Shown piece after piece: positions 8,372 to 17,185 of a stretch of DNA of 64,000 nt. The notes under the pieces were generated by a model, which was given only the letters and a program-made list of their open reading frames with translations, ran no database searches and was not told the DNA's origin. Origin of the DNA: Petrachloros mirabilis ULC683 (GTDB lineage Bacteria > Cyanobacteriota > Cyanobacteriia > Thermosynechococcales > Thermosynechococcaceae). The DNA is taken from assembly GCF_009939295.1 (NCBI RefSeq), contig NZ_WVIC01000004.1, forward strand, positions 62,001 through 126,000, written 5' to 3'. Position 1 is the stretch's first letter; the number at the start of each line of letters is the position of its first letter. The position numbers were made by a program, and so were the translations under genes.

Positions 8372-9082
8372 ATGAACCTGATGAAAAAGTGGCGCTACGG
8401 GGTCTGGTTGCTCGTGGGATGCCTGATCGTGCTGCTGCTGGGCACAACTGCCAGGGGACAGACCTGGCAGGAATGGATTCGGCAGAACCCGACCTATCCA
8501 ACCCATTCAGTCGCTCCGGCACTTCGGCAACAGAGGTCGGCCTCGCCACCCAGGGCGTCTGGGTCGGGAAATCCTCGAGTTGATTTACAAACTCGGTATT
8601 ACGCCATTCAGGGTAGTACGCCATCGCAACTGCGATCGCAGCTGAATCAACTGGGGCCCCTAGACCCAGCCAGCCAGCGTCGTTTTGACGGTTATACGGG
8701 CTGGGGCGTGCAGTGGCGCTATCAGTATCTTGATCGCGGCAGCCAGTGCCACCTCACCACCCCCCAGGTGACGGCTCAAATTCAAATGACTCTGCCACAA
8801 TGGACACCCCCGGCTGGTGCTAGCCCTCAACTCGTGCAGCACTGGCAGCGGTATCTCGCAGCACTCACGCTCCATGAAGAAGGCCACAAGCAGCACGGCA
8901 TCCAGGCCAGTCATGGGGTACTCCGAGCCTTGCAAACCCTGCCCCCAAGCCCCAGTTGCCCTCAGCTTCAGCAGGCTATCAACCAGGCGGCCACTCGCGT
9001 GGTTGCAGTCTACCGTGACCGCGATCGCCAGTATGATTTGGAAACAGGGCATGGCCGCACCCAAGGCGCTGTCTTTCCCTAG
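8372..9082 (+). CDS. Exported DUF922-type putative zinc peptidase
   Basis: 236 residues. An N-terminal signal sequence, 'WLLVGCLIVLLLGTTARG', is followed by a region with the HExxH zinc motif in 'LHEEGHKQHGIQA'. This combination fits DUF922, a family of predicted secreted zinc-dependent proteases. Another candidate is a structural HExxH protein without activity. The start ATG 8372 has GGAG at about 8361. It is probably periplasmic or membrane-tethered. The gene sits directly before an SLH-containing oxidoreductase gene on the same strand, a possible envelope-related pair. Confidence 0.75.
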   Translation: MNLMKKWRYGVWLLVGCLIVLLLGTTARGQTWQEWIRQNPTYPTHSVAPALRQQRSASPPRASGSGNPRVDLQTRYYAIQGSTPSQLRSQLNQLGPLDPASQRRFDGYTGWGVQWRYQYLDRGSQCHLTTPQVTAQIQMTLPQWTPPAGASPQLVQHWQRYLAALTLHEEGHKQHGIQASHGVLRALQTLPPSPSCPQLQQAINQAATRVVAVYRDRDRQYDLETGHGRTQGAVFP

Positions 9083-9108
9083 GCCGTTGTTTATGGCGTT
9101 TCCTCATA

Positions 9109-11379
9109 TTGCACAGCGATAGACCCGTGACCTCATTCGGACTCCTGGCTCCCGAACTTTTTTTGACCCCTGCCCCTGATCAGATTCTGAGGGCTTCCAT
9201 CCTGGTGGTGGGGGCTTCCACCGCCGCCTATTCAGCAGCTCTAGGAGCACTCCAGGCCGGGGCAGCCGTGACTTGGGTGCAGCCTCACCCCATCCTGGGG
9301 GGGCAATTTACGGCTCAGGCGCTCCCCGCACCCGATGATGCCCCTTTAATGACACCCAAGGATTTGATCCCCCGCGATCGCCGCGATCCCAAGCAACTGC
9401 AAAATCCTGAGCTGTTTGCAATTTCCCGAACCCAGCGGCAATTTCGAGAGCGGCAGCGCCAGTTGCAACCCGTGGCATCTCAAGTGCGCCAGAATCCTGG
9501 GGGCAGTTGGGTGAGTCACTTTTCTGTAACCCCTTGGGTTGCGGCTCAGGCTCTCAATGAAGCCATTCAGCCCTATTTAGAACAGAAACAACTGACCTTG
9601 GTTGTTAATGCAGAGCCTATAGCAGTGCTCACAGAGCCAACTTCTAGTCATCGGCGTCAGGTGGTCGGCGTTGTGTTTGAGCAGGGGCAAAACCGCTTTA
9701 CTGTTCAGAGTCAACTGACCCTGGAAGCTACGGATTTAGGCGATTTACTGGAGCTAGGACAAATCGAGTCCCGGGTGGGTCAAGAAGCTCGACAGGAGAC
9801 TGGAGAAGCTGTTTTGCCCCAGGCTGCTCGCCCCGAGTGCCAACAGGCATTTACCTTTTGTGCCGTGGTTGAGCTGGCAGCGCACCCGCAGCCACCTCTG
9901 ACTCCCCCTCCGAGCTATAATCAGGTTCCTTGGTTGCAGGAGGCTGAGTTTACCCCCACTTTTTGGGTAAAGCAGCAGGGACAGTGGCTCGGACATCAAT
10001 TTCTGGAGCCTCAGGGGATGTTTCGTTATCGGCGGCTTCAGCGCAGTGTCTTTGACAGCCAGGTTCGCCCTGGGGATGTCACGGTTCTGAATTGGGCTAC
10101 CAGTCCTCTGGGTGTGGCTGGGGGGTCGCCCCAAACTGCTAATGGCCACCCCATGGGGAATGGCAACGATTATCGGCCTGGCGCATTGGCCGGGGTGAGT
10201 CGGGCAGAGCGGCAGCAGCATCTCCAACGGGGGCGTGATCGCACCCAAGCCTACGTTTACTACTTGCAAACCCACGGTGCCCCCCAGCTCAAACCTCGGG
10301 GAGATCTCACCTGGACCCCAGATGGCATTGCCCACGACCCCTACATTCGTGAAGCCCGTCGCGGGGTGGCGCTCACCACCATTTGCCATGAAGATGTAGC
10401 CGCCAAATTTTTTCCCAACTCAGCCCGAGCCCGCAACTTTGTAGACAGCATCGGCATCGGTCAGTATCACTATCTAGACATGCATCCCAACGATGCACCG
10501 GGGCATGTAGAGCTGGGTGATGGCCATGTTTCGCTCCCCTTCACCGTGCCGCTAGGTGCCTTGATTCCCCTAGCCACCGATGGCTTGATTCTCTCCTCTA
10601 AGAGCATTGGCACCACCCACATCACCAACGCCGCCTACCGCATGCACCCCGTTGAGTGGGCGATCGGAGAAGCCGGGGGGCACTTGGCCGCCTACGCCCT
10701 GCGCGAAGGCCGATCCATTCGAGACATTGCTCAAAACCCCAGCCTGTATCGCCGCTTTCAAGGGCATCTGACCCGTTTTGGCATTCCCCTGTTCTGGTTC
10801 AACGATGTCTCCCACGATGACCCAGACTTTGAGGCGATTCAAGTGCTGGCCACTGCTGGCATCGTCCGCAGCGAAAGCCAGAGCAATCTGAACTTTAATC
10901 CCCAGGGCATCGTCACCCGCGCTGTCGCTTGCATCGCCCTAGTCAACGCCATGGCGCTTGACCTACTGCGGCCAGAAACACCGACTTTTATTGATGTGCC
11001 CCCGACTCACTTTGCCTACACCAGTATCGAAACCCTGGCCGCCAAAGGCATTGTTGCTGGGGTGGGGCAGCAGCGCTTTGCTCCCTCCCAGCCCCTGCTG
11101 AGGGAACACTTGGCAATTCTACTTGCTAAAGTCGCGCCTGAGAGGCTGTCTTTAGAGTCTTCCCATGCTCTACATTCGCCCCCTACCCCCCCATTCCGGA
11201 GGGCTTTGATCACCCTTAAGTCCCTCAGAATCGGGGATTTAGGGGGCAAGGGTTTAGAAACTTTTCAAACCGCCTCTAAACGCTTAAAGAATGTGGCGTT
11301 ACCCCGCGATCGTGAACCTGTGCAACGACGAGACTTGTCCCGCAGTCTTTACAAAATAGACTTTGCGCGTCCAGTTTGA
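9109..11379 (+). CDS. FAD-dependent oxidoreductase with C-terminal SLH domains
   Basis: 756 residues. The N-terminal dinucleotide-binding fold reads 'ILVVGASTAAYSAALGALQ' followed by 'GGQFTAQALPAPDD', as in the FAD_oxidored family (pfam12831-like). Residues ~575-690 contain two SLH-like repeats ('FNDVSHDDPDFEAIQVLATA' and 'FIDVPPTHFAYTSIETLA'), which in cyanobacteria bind the cell wall-outer membrane interface. The last ~75 residues are encoded partly by an inserted C/G-rich repeat (11141-11277). No ATG start is available: TTG 9109 or GTG 9127 both lack a good ribosome-binding site. The substrate is unknown. Confidence 0.82.
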   Translation: MHSDRPVTSFGLLAPELFLTPAPDQILRASILVVGASTAAYSAALGALQAGAAVTWVQPHPILGGQFTAQALPAPDDAPLMTPKDLIPRDRRDPKQLQNPELFAISRTQRQFRERQRQLQPVASQVRQNPGGSWVSHFSVTPWVAAQALNEAIQPYLEQKQLTLVVNAEPIAVLTEPTSSHRRQVVGVVFEQGQNRFTVQSQLTLEATDLGDLLELGQIESRVGQEARQETGEAVLPQAARPECQQAFTFCAVVELAAHPQPPLTPPPSYNQVPWLQEAEFTPTFWVKQQGQWLGHQFLEPQGMFRYRRLQRSVFDSQVRPGDVTVLNWATSPLGVAGGSPQTANGHPMGNGNDYRPGALAGVSRAERQQHLQRGRDRTQAYVYYLQTHGAPQLKPRGDLTWTPDGIAHDPYIREARRGVALTTICHEDVAAKFFPNSARARNFVDSIGIGQYHYLDMHPNDAPGHVELGDGHVSLPFTVPLGALIPLATDGLILSSKSIGTTHITNAAYRMHPVEWAIGEAGGHLAAYALREGRSIRDIAQNPSLYRRFQGHLTRFGIPLFWFNDVSHDDPDFEAIQVLATAGIVRSESQSNLNFNPQGIVTRAVACIALVNAMALDLLRPETPTFIDVPPTHFAYTSIETLAAKGIVAGVGQQRFAPSQPLLREHLAILLAKVAPERLSLESSHALHSPPTPPFRRALITLKSLRIGDLGGKGLETFQTASKRLKNVALPRDREPVQRRDLSRSLYKIDFARPV
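11141..11277 (+). repeat. C/G-rich dispersed repeat inserted in frame in the FAD-oxidoreductase gene
   Basis: Within the coding sequence, AGAGGCTGTCT (11141) and the reverse complement of AGACGG-like ...CGCCTCT (ending 11277) bound a segment carrying 'TTCGCCCCCTACCCCCCC' and 'GGGGATTTAGGGGGCAAGG'. The same core occurs at 31060, 31262, 32949, 33286 and 45180. It adds about 45 Pro/Arg/Leu-rich residues ('SPPTPPFRRALITLKSLR') after the second SLH repeat and the frame stays open through it. Confidence 0.75.
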
Positions 11380-11408
11380 TTTTGTCCTGAAGCGAGCCTT
11401 AAGTGAAC

Positions 11409-12179
11409 ATGCACATCCATCGACTGCCTGTATTACGAGACAATTACATCTTTGTGCTCCATGATCCTAAAACCCACACTGCCGCAGTGGTCGATCCGGC
11501 AGAGGCCAGGCCCGTTTTGGCCTGCTTAAATCAGCTTCAGGCGCGCTTAGTTGCTATTTTCAACACCCACCACCATGGCGATCATGTTGGAGGCAATCAG
11601 GAACTATTACGGCATTTTCCTGGAGCGGTTGTGTATGGCAGTGCCCCCGATCGGGGGCGAATTCCGGGTCAGCAGGTCTTTTTACAAGGGGGCGATCAGG
11701 TCTGCTTCGCAGACTGCACAGCTCAAGTGTTGTTTGTTCCCGGCCATACACTGGGTCACATTGCCTATTATTTCCCAGCACCCGGCGGAGGAGACCTTTT
11801 CTGTGGAGATACCCTATTTGCTGGGGGATGTGGTCGATTGTTTGAAGGCACGCCAGCCCAAATGCTGCAATCCTTGCAGCAGATTCGAGAGTTGCCCGAC
11901 CCCACTCGGGTTTGGTGCGCCCATGAATACACCTTCAGTAACCTTAAGTTTGCGATTACGGTTGAGGCCGAAAACCTAGCCCTACAGGAGCGACTCGTGC
12001 AGGTTCAAGCGGCACGGCAGCGGCAAGAGGCCACGGTTCCCTCTGAGATCAAGATCGAAAAACAAACCAATCCGTTTCTACGCTGGGATCAACCGGCTTT
12101 AATGGCCGCCACCCAAGGCAAAAATGCGATCCAGACTTTTGCGCGGTTGCGGGGCATGAAGGATCAGTTTTCGGGTTGA
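11409..12179 (+). CDS. gloB: Hydroxyacylglutathione hydrolase (glyoxalase II)
   Basis: About 256 residues of a metallo-beta-lactamase-fold hydrolase that splits S-lactoylglutathione to lactate and glutathione in methylglyoxal detoxification. All metal-binding motifs are visible: '[11 protein letters not shown]', '[13 protein letters not shown]', '[17 protein letters not shown]' and '[10 protein letters not shown]'. GTG 11403 would add two residues; I prefer ATG 11409 because the family begins with a short 'M-x-I-x-RLPVL-DNY' stretch, as here. It is cytosolic. It starts 29 bases after the oxidoreductase gene and may be cotranscribed with it. Confidence 0.93.
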   Translation: MHIHRLPVLRDNYIFVLHDPKTHTAAVVDPAEARPVLACLNQLQARLVAIFNTHHHGDHVGGNQELLRHFPGAVVYGSAPDRGRIPGQQVFLQGGDQVCFADCTAQVLFVPGHTLGHIAYYFPAPGGGDLFCGDTLFAGGCGRLFEGTPAQMLQSLQQIRELPDPTRVWCAHEYTFSNLKFAITVEAENLALQERLVQVQAARQRQEATVPSEIKIEKQTNPFLRWDQPALMAATQGKNAIQTFARLRGMKDQFSG

Positions 12180-12302
12180 TTTCTTTCTGGGGATGCATGG
12201 CTGAGTGACTCAAACCCGTTAGATTACAGTTAGGCCGCGCAGTGACAGGATGAACGCCTGAGCCAAAATGCGGCCAAGCTGTTTGCGAAAATGAGGATGT
12301 CA

Positions 12303-13370
12303 ATGGCTGAAAGGAGTAGATCACGAGGGCACAATTCTGCATCAACAACGGTGGCAGCAGATCCTCCCTTGGCTTCAAGGCTTACACTTCGAGCATTGCA
12401 GACAGGGCAAGCTTCAGAAACAGACGGGGCAGATGTCATTGCAGGGTTACAACAAACCCCCAAGGTGCTGCCATCTAAGTATTTTTATGATGATCGCGGC
12501 TCACAGTTATTTGATCAAATTTGCCATGTGCCAGAGTATTACCTCACTCGCACAGAAGCTCATATCCTGAAAACCTATGCTCCGGCCATTGCCGAGATCA
12601 CGGGGCCCTGCGAGTTGGTGGAACTGGGCAGCGGTAGTGCGACTAAGACGCGATTCCTACTCGATGCCTATGGCGATCGCAATCAGCCGTTGTACTACCG
12701 CCCTATTGATGTCAGCGGCGGTGCGCTGAAGCAAAGCGCCTTGGCACTGCTTCAAGACTATCCAACGTTAAGCATTGATGGGTTGATGGGTACCTATGAG
12801 GCGGCACTTGCTCAACTGCCCCCTGCGACATTACCCAGCCGGATGCTATGTTTTCTGGGCAGTACCCTGGGCAACCTCAGTCCTACTCAGTGCAATAGGC
12901 TCTTTGCTCAAGTTCGAGAGGCTCTACAACCAGGTGAGTTTTTCCTGCTCGGGGTTGATTTACAGAAGTCGCCGCAGCAGATTGAGCCAGCCTATAACGA
13001 CCGCGAAGGGGTTACGGCTGCTTTTAACCTAAATTTGTTGCGCCATCTGAACTGGCGCTTTCAGGCCGACTTTGACCTGGATCAGTTTCGACACCATGCT
13101 TTTTATAATCACCGGGCTCATCAAATTGAAATGCATTTACAAAGCCAGTGTGACCAGGTGGTGTCTCTGGCAATACTGGAGTTTTCGTGCTTGCTGAGGC
13201 GAGGGGAAACGATTCGCACAGAGATTTCTCGCAAGTTTGATTTAGCAGCGCTGCGATCGCAGCTTGAGCATCTGCCCTGGAACCCCGACACAAAAGTATT
13301 CCGGGTTTTGGAAGCCTGGGTTGATCAGCGAAGTTGGTTTGGGCTTTTACTCTGTCAAATTCAGTCATGA
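12303..13370 (+). CDS. egtD: L-histidine N(alpha)-methyltransferase-like protein (EgtD family)
   Basis: About 355 residues. EgtD trimethylates histidine to hercynine, the first step of ergothioneine synthesis, using SAM. Family motifs are clear: 'LPSKYFYDDRGSQLFDQI', 'PEYYLTRTEAHIL', the SAM loop 'ELVELGSGSATKTRFLL', then 'MLCFLGSTLGNLSPTQ'. ATG codons lie at 12291, 12297 and 12303; GAGG at 12293-12296 favours 12303. The sulfoxide synthase EgtB, often adjacent in cyanobacteria, is not in this window, so either it is elsewhere or this is a methyltransferase for another substrate. Confidence 0.82.
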   Translation: MAERSRSRGHNSASTTVAADPPLASRLTLRALQTGQASETDGADVIAGLQQTPKVLPSKYFYDDRGSQLFDQICHVPEYYLTRTEAHILKTYAPAIAEITGPCELVELGSGSATKTRFLLDAYGDRNQPLYYRPIDVSGGALKQSALALLQDYPTLSIDGLMGTYEAALAQLPPATLPSRMLCFLGSTLGNLSPTQCNRLFAQVREALQPGEFFLLGVDLQKSPQQIEPAYNDREGVTAAFNLNLLRHLNWRFQADFDLDQFRHHAFYNHRAHQIEMHLQSQCDQVVSLAILEFSCLLRRGETIRTEISRKFDLAALRSQLEHLPWNPDTKVFRVLEAWVDQRSWFGLLLCQIQS

Positions 13371-13448
13371 AGTAATTTTCCCTTCTGAATAAATTTGCTT
13401 TAATATGTAAAATGCACCAAAGCAAGTCTTTGATTAGGGAGTTGTGCC

Positions 13449-14804
13449 TTGGCCAACCTAGGCCATCTGAAGCTAATCCGTCGTGGCGTCAAGCATTGGA
13501 ATCAATGGCGCTTGCGTCACCCCTCGGCCAAAATTGATCTTAGCCAAGCCAATTTAAAGAGCCTAGAACTGGTAAACATCAACCTCTCTAAAGCCAATCT
13601 CACCGGTGTAGACCTCAGTCATTGCAAATTGCAGGGAGCCGATCTGAGTTATGCCAACTGTCAACACAGTAATTTTCAGTACTCAGACCTAAGCCAAGCT
13701 AAGCTATGTGGCGCAAATGTGCGACAGGGAAATTTTACATCGGCCATTCTCGGACAGGCAGATTGCTCTCAAGCTAATCTGTACAGTGCTAACTTCGCCT
13801 ATGCTAATTGCGTTCGAGCCTATTTCGTGGAAGCTATCCTGAAACAGGCCAATTTTCAAAATGCCAATTTAAGTAGTAGTCTGCTCACTGAGGCAGATTG
13901 CTGTGAAGGAAATTTCTTAAGAGCCAATCTTTATAAATCGGATTTGAGTTTTATAGAAGCCCGCTTTGCCAACTTCAATGAGGCAAATTTACACAAAATC
14001 ATTTGTATTGAAGGAGACTTTTCGGGTGCCAACCTGTCCTGGGCAAACCTAAGCTATAGCAACTGTGCCCACACGAACTTCACCCGAGCTTCCCTAGATA
14101 GCGCCAATTTGGGGTGTGGCTATTTTGAGTCGTCTAGTTTTAGAAAAGCTTACCTCGTTGACACCGATTTCACTCAAGCCAAATTAAAGAAGGCTGATTT
14201 TGAAGCTGCCACGCTGATGGGAGGCAATTTTCGTGATGCAGATTTGCAGGATGCTATCATCTCCTCTTTGTCCTCAGTCTCTCAAATCTTGGTGCCAGAA
14301 GTCACCTGGCCTCAGCCCCTTGAAGCCAGTCCTGATGGGCTTGGGAATGGGTCTGGTCAGCAGCTTTTACCTCCCGTTCCGTTTTCGAGTGCCTCGGTTG
14401 CAGATTTATTAATGGTTTCGGTTTCTAACCCTTCTGACCTGCCTCCTGGCTCTCACGCTAATGGTTCCAGTCCAGTCCTGCTGGGGATTGAGTTGACAGT
14501 GCCCATTGATTGGCTAGCTTTGGCTGGCTCAATTCATGGACTGCGACAATCTGGCAAGATTTTTCACCTGGTCAGCTTGGAAGCTTTGAGCAGCAGCATT
14601 TTAGTAAGACTTCAGGCGCAGGAGCCCAGCCACCTCCCCAATCAGGCCGAGGTGCGATCGCAATACCTAGCCCTATGCCAAACCCTGCAACAGGTGAGAT
14701 GTGACGTAACTGGCATGGATAAGCAAGGAAGTTCGACCCCTGCGCAACTCCTGCCCCTTGATCAACTCTTAGCCCTCCTCGCCAGCCCTTTACGCCTCAG
14801 CTAG
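13449..14804 (+). CDS. Pentapeptide-repeat protein with a distinct C-terminal domain
   Basis: 451 residues. From about residue 30 to 275 the protein consists of A(N/D)LXX pentapeptides ('SKANLTGVDLSHCKLQGAD'), which fold into a right-handed square beta-helix. After that comes a linker rich in Ser/Pro and a C-terminal ~110-residue region ('LLGIELTVPIDWLALAGSI') that I do not recognise. The start is TTG 13449, supported by AGGGAG at 13436-13441; no ATG precedes the first repeats. Pentapeptide proteins are abundant in cyanobacteria, and most have unknown functions in the cytosol or thylakoid lumen. No signal peptide is visible. Confidence 0.88.
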   Translation: MANLGHLKLIRRGVKHWNQWRLRHPSAKIDLSQANLKSLELVNINLSKANLTGVDLSHCKLQGADLSYANCQHSNFQYSDLSQAKLCGANVRQGNFTSAILGQADCSQANLYSANFAYANCVRAYFVEAILKQANFQNANLSSSLLTEADCCEGNFLRANLYKSDLSFIEARFANFNEANLHKIICIEGDFSGANLSWANLSYSNCAHTNFTRASLDSANLGCGYFESSSFRKAYLVDTDFTQAKLKKADFEAATLMGGNFRDADLQDAIISSLSSVSQILVPEVTWPQPLEASPDGLGNGSGQQLLPPVPFSSASVADLLMVSVSNPSDLPPGSHANGSSPVLLGIELTVPIDWLALAGSIHGLRQSGKIFHLVSLEALSSSILVRLQAQEPSHLPNQAEVRSQYLALCQTLQQVRCDVTGMDKQGSSTPAQLLPLDQLLALLASPLRLS

Positions 14805-14822
14805 CGATCTCACAGCACCTCC

Positions 14823-15533
14823 TCATAAAGCTGGGGGAACGACTGGAGTTCCTACCTGGCGAAAGATTACCGAGCGATTGTTAGCAGGCATCTCAAGGGT
14901 CTGTTGATGAACCAAGCCCTGAGCCTGAGCCACAGCAATCACCTCCTCAAGATGTCGGACGCCCCAATCTGGACACTGCGATCGCAAACTGCGATCAAAG
15001 GTCGCATTACTCAAAGCCGTATGAGCACCACCCTCTTGAAATGGTCCATAGAGATAAAGCACGCCACCCAGGGGCAAGAGCTGCGCCGCCCCTTTCATAA
15101 GCCCCAACGTGGCCAACCAAGGGGAAATATGAATCATATTGATATTGACAAGAGCACTTACGCTCAGACATTCAGGCTGGTCAGCCAAAAACTGCCCTAC
15201 CTTCCAAGGCCAAGGCTGCGATGACTCCAGATCCCTCGAAAACCCTTGCCCATCCATAGATTGCACATCTATACACAGAGGCGGATAAACATTTTCAGCC
15301 CCCAAGTGGGCACACCAGGCCGCAATGCTAGTCAGATTGGCGTCCTCCACATCCGTCGGCAACCATTGAGCTGGTTGAAAGTGCGGTGCCAGATAAGCAG
15401 CATGTTCCCCTGTGCCACTGGCAATCTCTACAATGACGCCATCCGGCGGCAACACTGACTTTAGCACCCCCAAAATCGGGTCTCGATTGCGAAGCGTAGC
15501 TGGGGCATGACAGCGAAGATCAGAAGAACTCAT
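14823..15533 (-). CDS. DUF938-family SAM-dependent methyltransferase
   Basis: 236 residues. The start 'CHAPATLRNRDPILGVLK' and the SAM-binding motif 'VIVEIASGTGEHAAYLAPH' followed by 'WLPTDVED' are those of DUF938, a class I methyltransferase-like family of unknown substrate. Later 'LYLYGPFQEGGAHTALSNATFD' segments (here split by a few residues) are also typical. It is cytosolic and convergent with the pentapeptide gene 18 bases away. The family assignment is secure, the activity unverified. Confidence 0.88.
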   Translation of the reverse strand: MSSSDLRCHAPATLRNRDPILGVLKSVLPPDGVIVEIASGTGEHAAYLAPHFQPAQWLPTDVEDANLTSIAAWCAHLGAENVYPPLCIDVQSMDGQGFSRDLESSQPWPWKVGQFLADQPECLSVSALVNINMIHISPWLATLGLMKGAAQLLPLGGVLYLYGPFQEGGAHTALSNATFDRSLRSQCPDWGVRHLEEVIAVAQAQGLVHQQTLEMPANNRSVIFRQVGTPVVPPAL

Positions 15534-15740
15534 AACTCCATAACAGTATCCGTAGTTGGGGCACCTTTTACGCCGAACTACCGTCTAAACAGGTGATTGC
15601 CAATCTGAAATCATCAATCAATCCCTTCAGATAGCACTCAGGTCATCAACTGGCACAGCCCTTGATGCGATTTCCATCAGTTGCCTGCTAATATGACCCC
15701 AAGAGCAATTCAGTTCCATTTGTCTCAATCTCAAAAGCCT

Positions 15741-16310
15741 ATGTTATCCCGTAAGTCATCGATGCTGCGTCGGACTGTCTCGGTTCTGCTGTGCTCTGGA
15801 ACCCTGCTTGTGGGTGTTCCCCTTGCCAGCGTAGCGCAAACCAATCCAGGTTTTGGCTTTGTCTGGGGCGAAGGCTCTGGACGCCGACAACAACTGAGCT
15901 ATGTTCTGGAATATGGCACCCCAGGGCACATGCGCGATCGCTATCGCCTGCAATTAGGGCGTCAGAATACCGCAATCGCTAAGATTCGCATCAGCTATCC
16001 AGACTACTACGATGGTCAGTTCTCTGAAAACAGAATTGCGCTGCGCCGAACCCCTAGGAATCGTCTTTTTAGTTTCAATCGCGCCGAAGAAATTCCCCTC
16101 GCTTCCGTGACCCTTGACTCTGAAAGTCGCGTCGTTGAAATAGAGCCAGAAGAAGTGATTGCAGCCGGCATCCCTGTAGAAGTAGTACTCTCTAATGTCC
16201 GCAACCCCCGAGGGGGTGGTATGTATAACTTCAACGCCTGGGTTGCCTCCCCTGGAGATGTCCTGGTGCGACCTGCCGGCACCTGGATTATCAGCATTTT
16301 TCGCAGCTAG
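15741..16310 (+). CDS. DUF2808 domain exported protein
   Basis: About 189 residues from ATG 15741, beginning with a signal peptide ('SSMLRRTVSVLLCSGTLLVG', cleavage near 'SVAQ'). The mature part contains 'ISYPDYYDGQFSENRIALR' and 'GGGMYNFNAWVASPGDV', features of the cyanobacterial DUF2808 family. Upstream in-frame starts (TTG 15681, ATG 15693) would add a polar extension before the signal peptide, so I reject them. The family is periplasmic or surface-associated with no known role. Repeat copy D begins 10 bases after the stop. Confidence 0.82.
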   Translation: MLSRKSSMLRRTVSVLLCSGTLLVGVPLASVAQTNPGFGFVWGEGSGRRQQLSYVLEYGTPGHMRDRYRLQLGRQNTAIAKIRISYPDYYDGQFSENRIALRRTPRNRLFSFNRAEEIPLASVTLDSESRVVEIEPEEVIAAGIPVEVVLSNVRNPRGGGMYNFNAWVASPGDVLVRPAGTWIISIFRS

Positions 16311-16320
16311 GCAAAGCAGA

Positions 16321-16428
16321 TATAGCGGTTTACAGATCAATGGAGTACATGGGGTTCAGGGGGCAGTGCCCCCTGCGTGGGGGTGGAACCCCCACACCTC
16401 ATACCTCACTCAGGTGAGAATCGCTGTA
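16321..16428 (-). repeat. 107-bp dispersed MITE-like repeat, copy D (inverted)
   Basis: Reads TATAGCGGTTTACAGATC to ...CAGGTGAGAATCGCTGTA, the reverse orientation of copies A-C. It follows the DUF2808 stop codon by 10 bases and marks the beginning of the accessory island, which ends near copy E at 35571. Confidence 0.9.
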
Positions 16429-16598
16429 TCCCTCTTTTGTCACTCTAGCCAGAGGAAAACGAAGGTTGTCCATTCATCCCACGGAGAACTGGACAAACGA
16501 ATTGGTTCATCTTGTGAATTTGGCGAATGTTTGATAGTTGGGTTCGGAGTGCCAAGAAAACTTAAGCACAATTGTTTCGACATGTATTGATAGCTCCA
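16429..16598. other. Unassigned stretch between repeat D and an attC-like site
   Basis: A plus-strand frame ends at TGA 16588-16590, nine bases before the attC-like site, with C-terminus 'GFGVPRKLKHNCFDMY'. This is the position expected for a cassette gene, but the frame upstream runs into the repeat and I recognise no family. It could be the 3' remnant of a lost cassette gene or a chance frame. Confidence 0.3.
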
Positions 16599-16689
16599 GC
16601 CTAACAAGGTCATGCAAGGGACGCTCGAATCAGCCGGTCTTAGACACTTTAAATTGTGCCTCGCGCCTCTGATGACGTGGTCGTTGGAC
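16599..16689 (+). other. Degenerate attC-like recombination site
   Basis: GCCTAAC (R'' consensus RYYYAAC) at 16599-16605 and GTTGGAC (R' consensus GTTRRRY) at 16683-16689 bound a 91-bp imperfect palindrome. The inner arms contain GTCAT(G)CA on the left and the complement of GTCATCA on the right, so the left arm has an extra unpaired G, as in the two better attC sites at 26687 and 46276. Beyond that the pairing is patchy. Supported but weaker than the other two. Confidence 0.5.
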
Positions 16690-16739
16690 TGAGGCGAGCA
16701 AAAGGGTTTGTAAAGTAGTTTGTGTCAAGAGTAGGATCG

Positions 16740-17009
16740 CTACATAGGGAACCTGCCTTCAAAAGCAATAGTGATTCCAATCACCAACCAGGGAAGGACA
16801 ATCACTGAATTCTTTCTGCGATAGAAGCAGATCGCTGTCTCACGCCAAGATGGAAAGGTACTGAAAATACAAACAAGGTAGGATACCCCTGCATTGATGA
16901 GCAGGCTAGTTTGAAGACCCGAAGGCAGATTTGGGTATTCCAGTGCGATCGCCGTCAGACAGACTCCCAGCGCAAGATACAGGAAAGTAAACAAGGTAGA
17001 TCGTTTCAT
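16740..17009 (-). CDS. Small integral membrane protein of unknown function
   Basis: 89 residues starting 'MKRSTLFTFLYLALGVCLTA'. ATG 17007-17009 has GGAGAAG about 8 bases upstream, so I prefer it to the longer frame from 17057. Three hydrophobic stretches (residues ~6-22, ~36-52 and ~68-85) suggest three membrane helices separated by a basic loop ('RETAICFYRRKNS'). No family is recognised. It lies between an attC-like site and the hydrolase gene and might be cassette-borne, although its orientation is opposite to the usual gene-attC order. Confidence 0.55.
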   Translation of the reverse strand: MKRSTLFTFLYLALGVCLTAIALEYPNLPSGLQTSLLINAGVSYLVCIFSTFPSWRETAICFYRRKNSVIVLPWLVIGITIAFEGRFPM

Positions 17010-17185
17010 TATTTCTTCTCCAGTGAAGCTTATTCTCTGTATCAAACACGCACACATTGAAAGTATTTGATTGCCAGACCCTGACTGATCATCACTGGGT
17101 AGAAAGTATTACTGGTCGTCACTCCGTAGTCATCATCACCGGTGCCTTCAATCCGAATCCTTGGTTTTGGCGCTGGGGCGACTGA

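Noticed and set aside
15739-16340. Minus-strand ORFs under the DUF2808 gene
   Set aside because: They are frames opposite a clear signal-peptide gene and show no motifs of their own.
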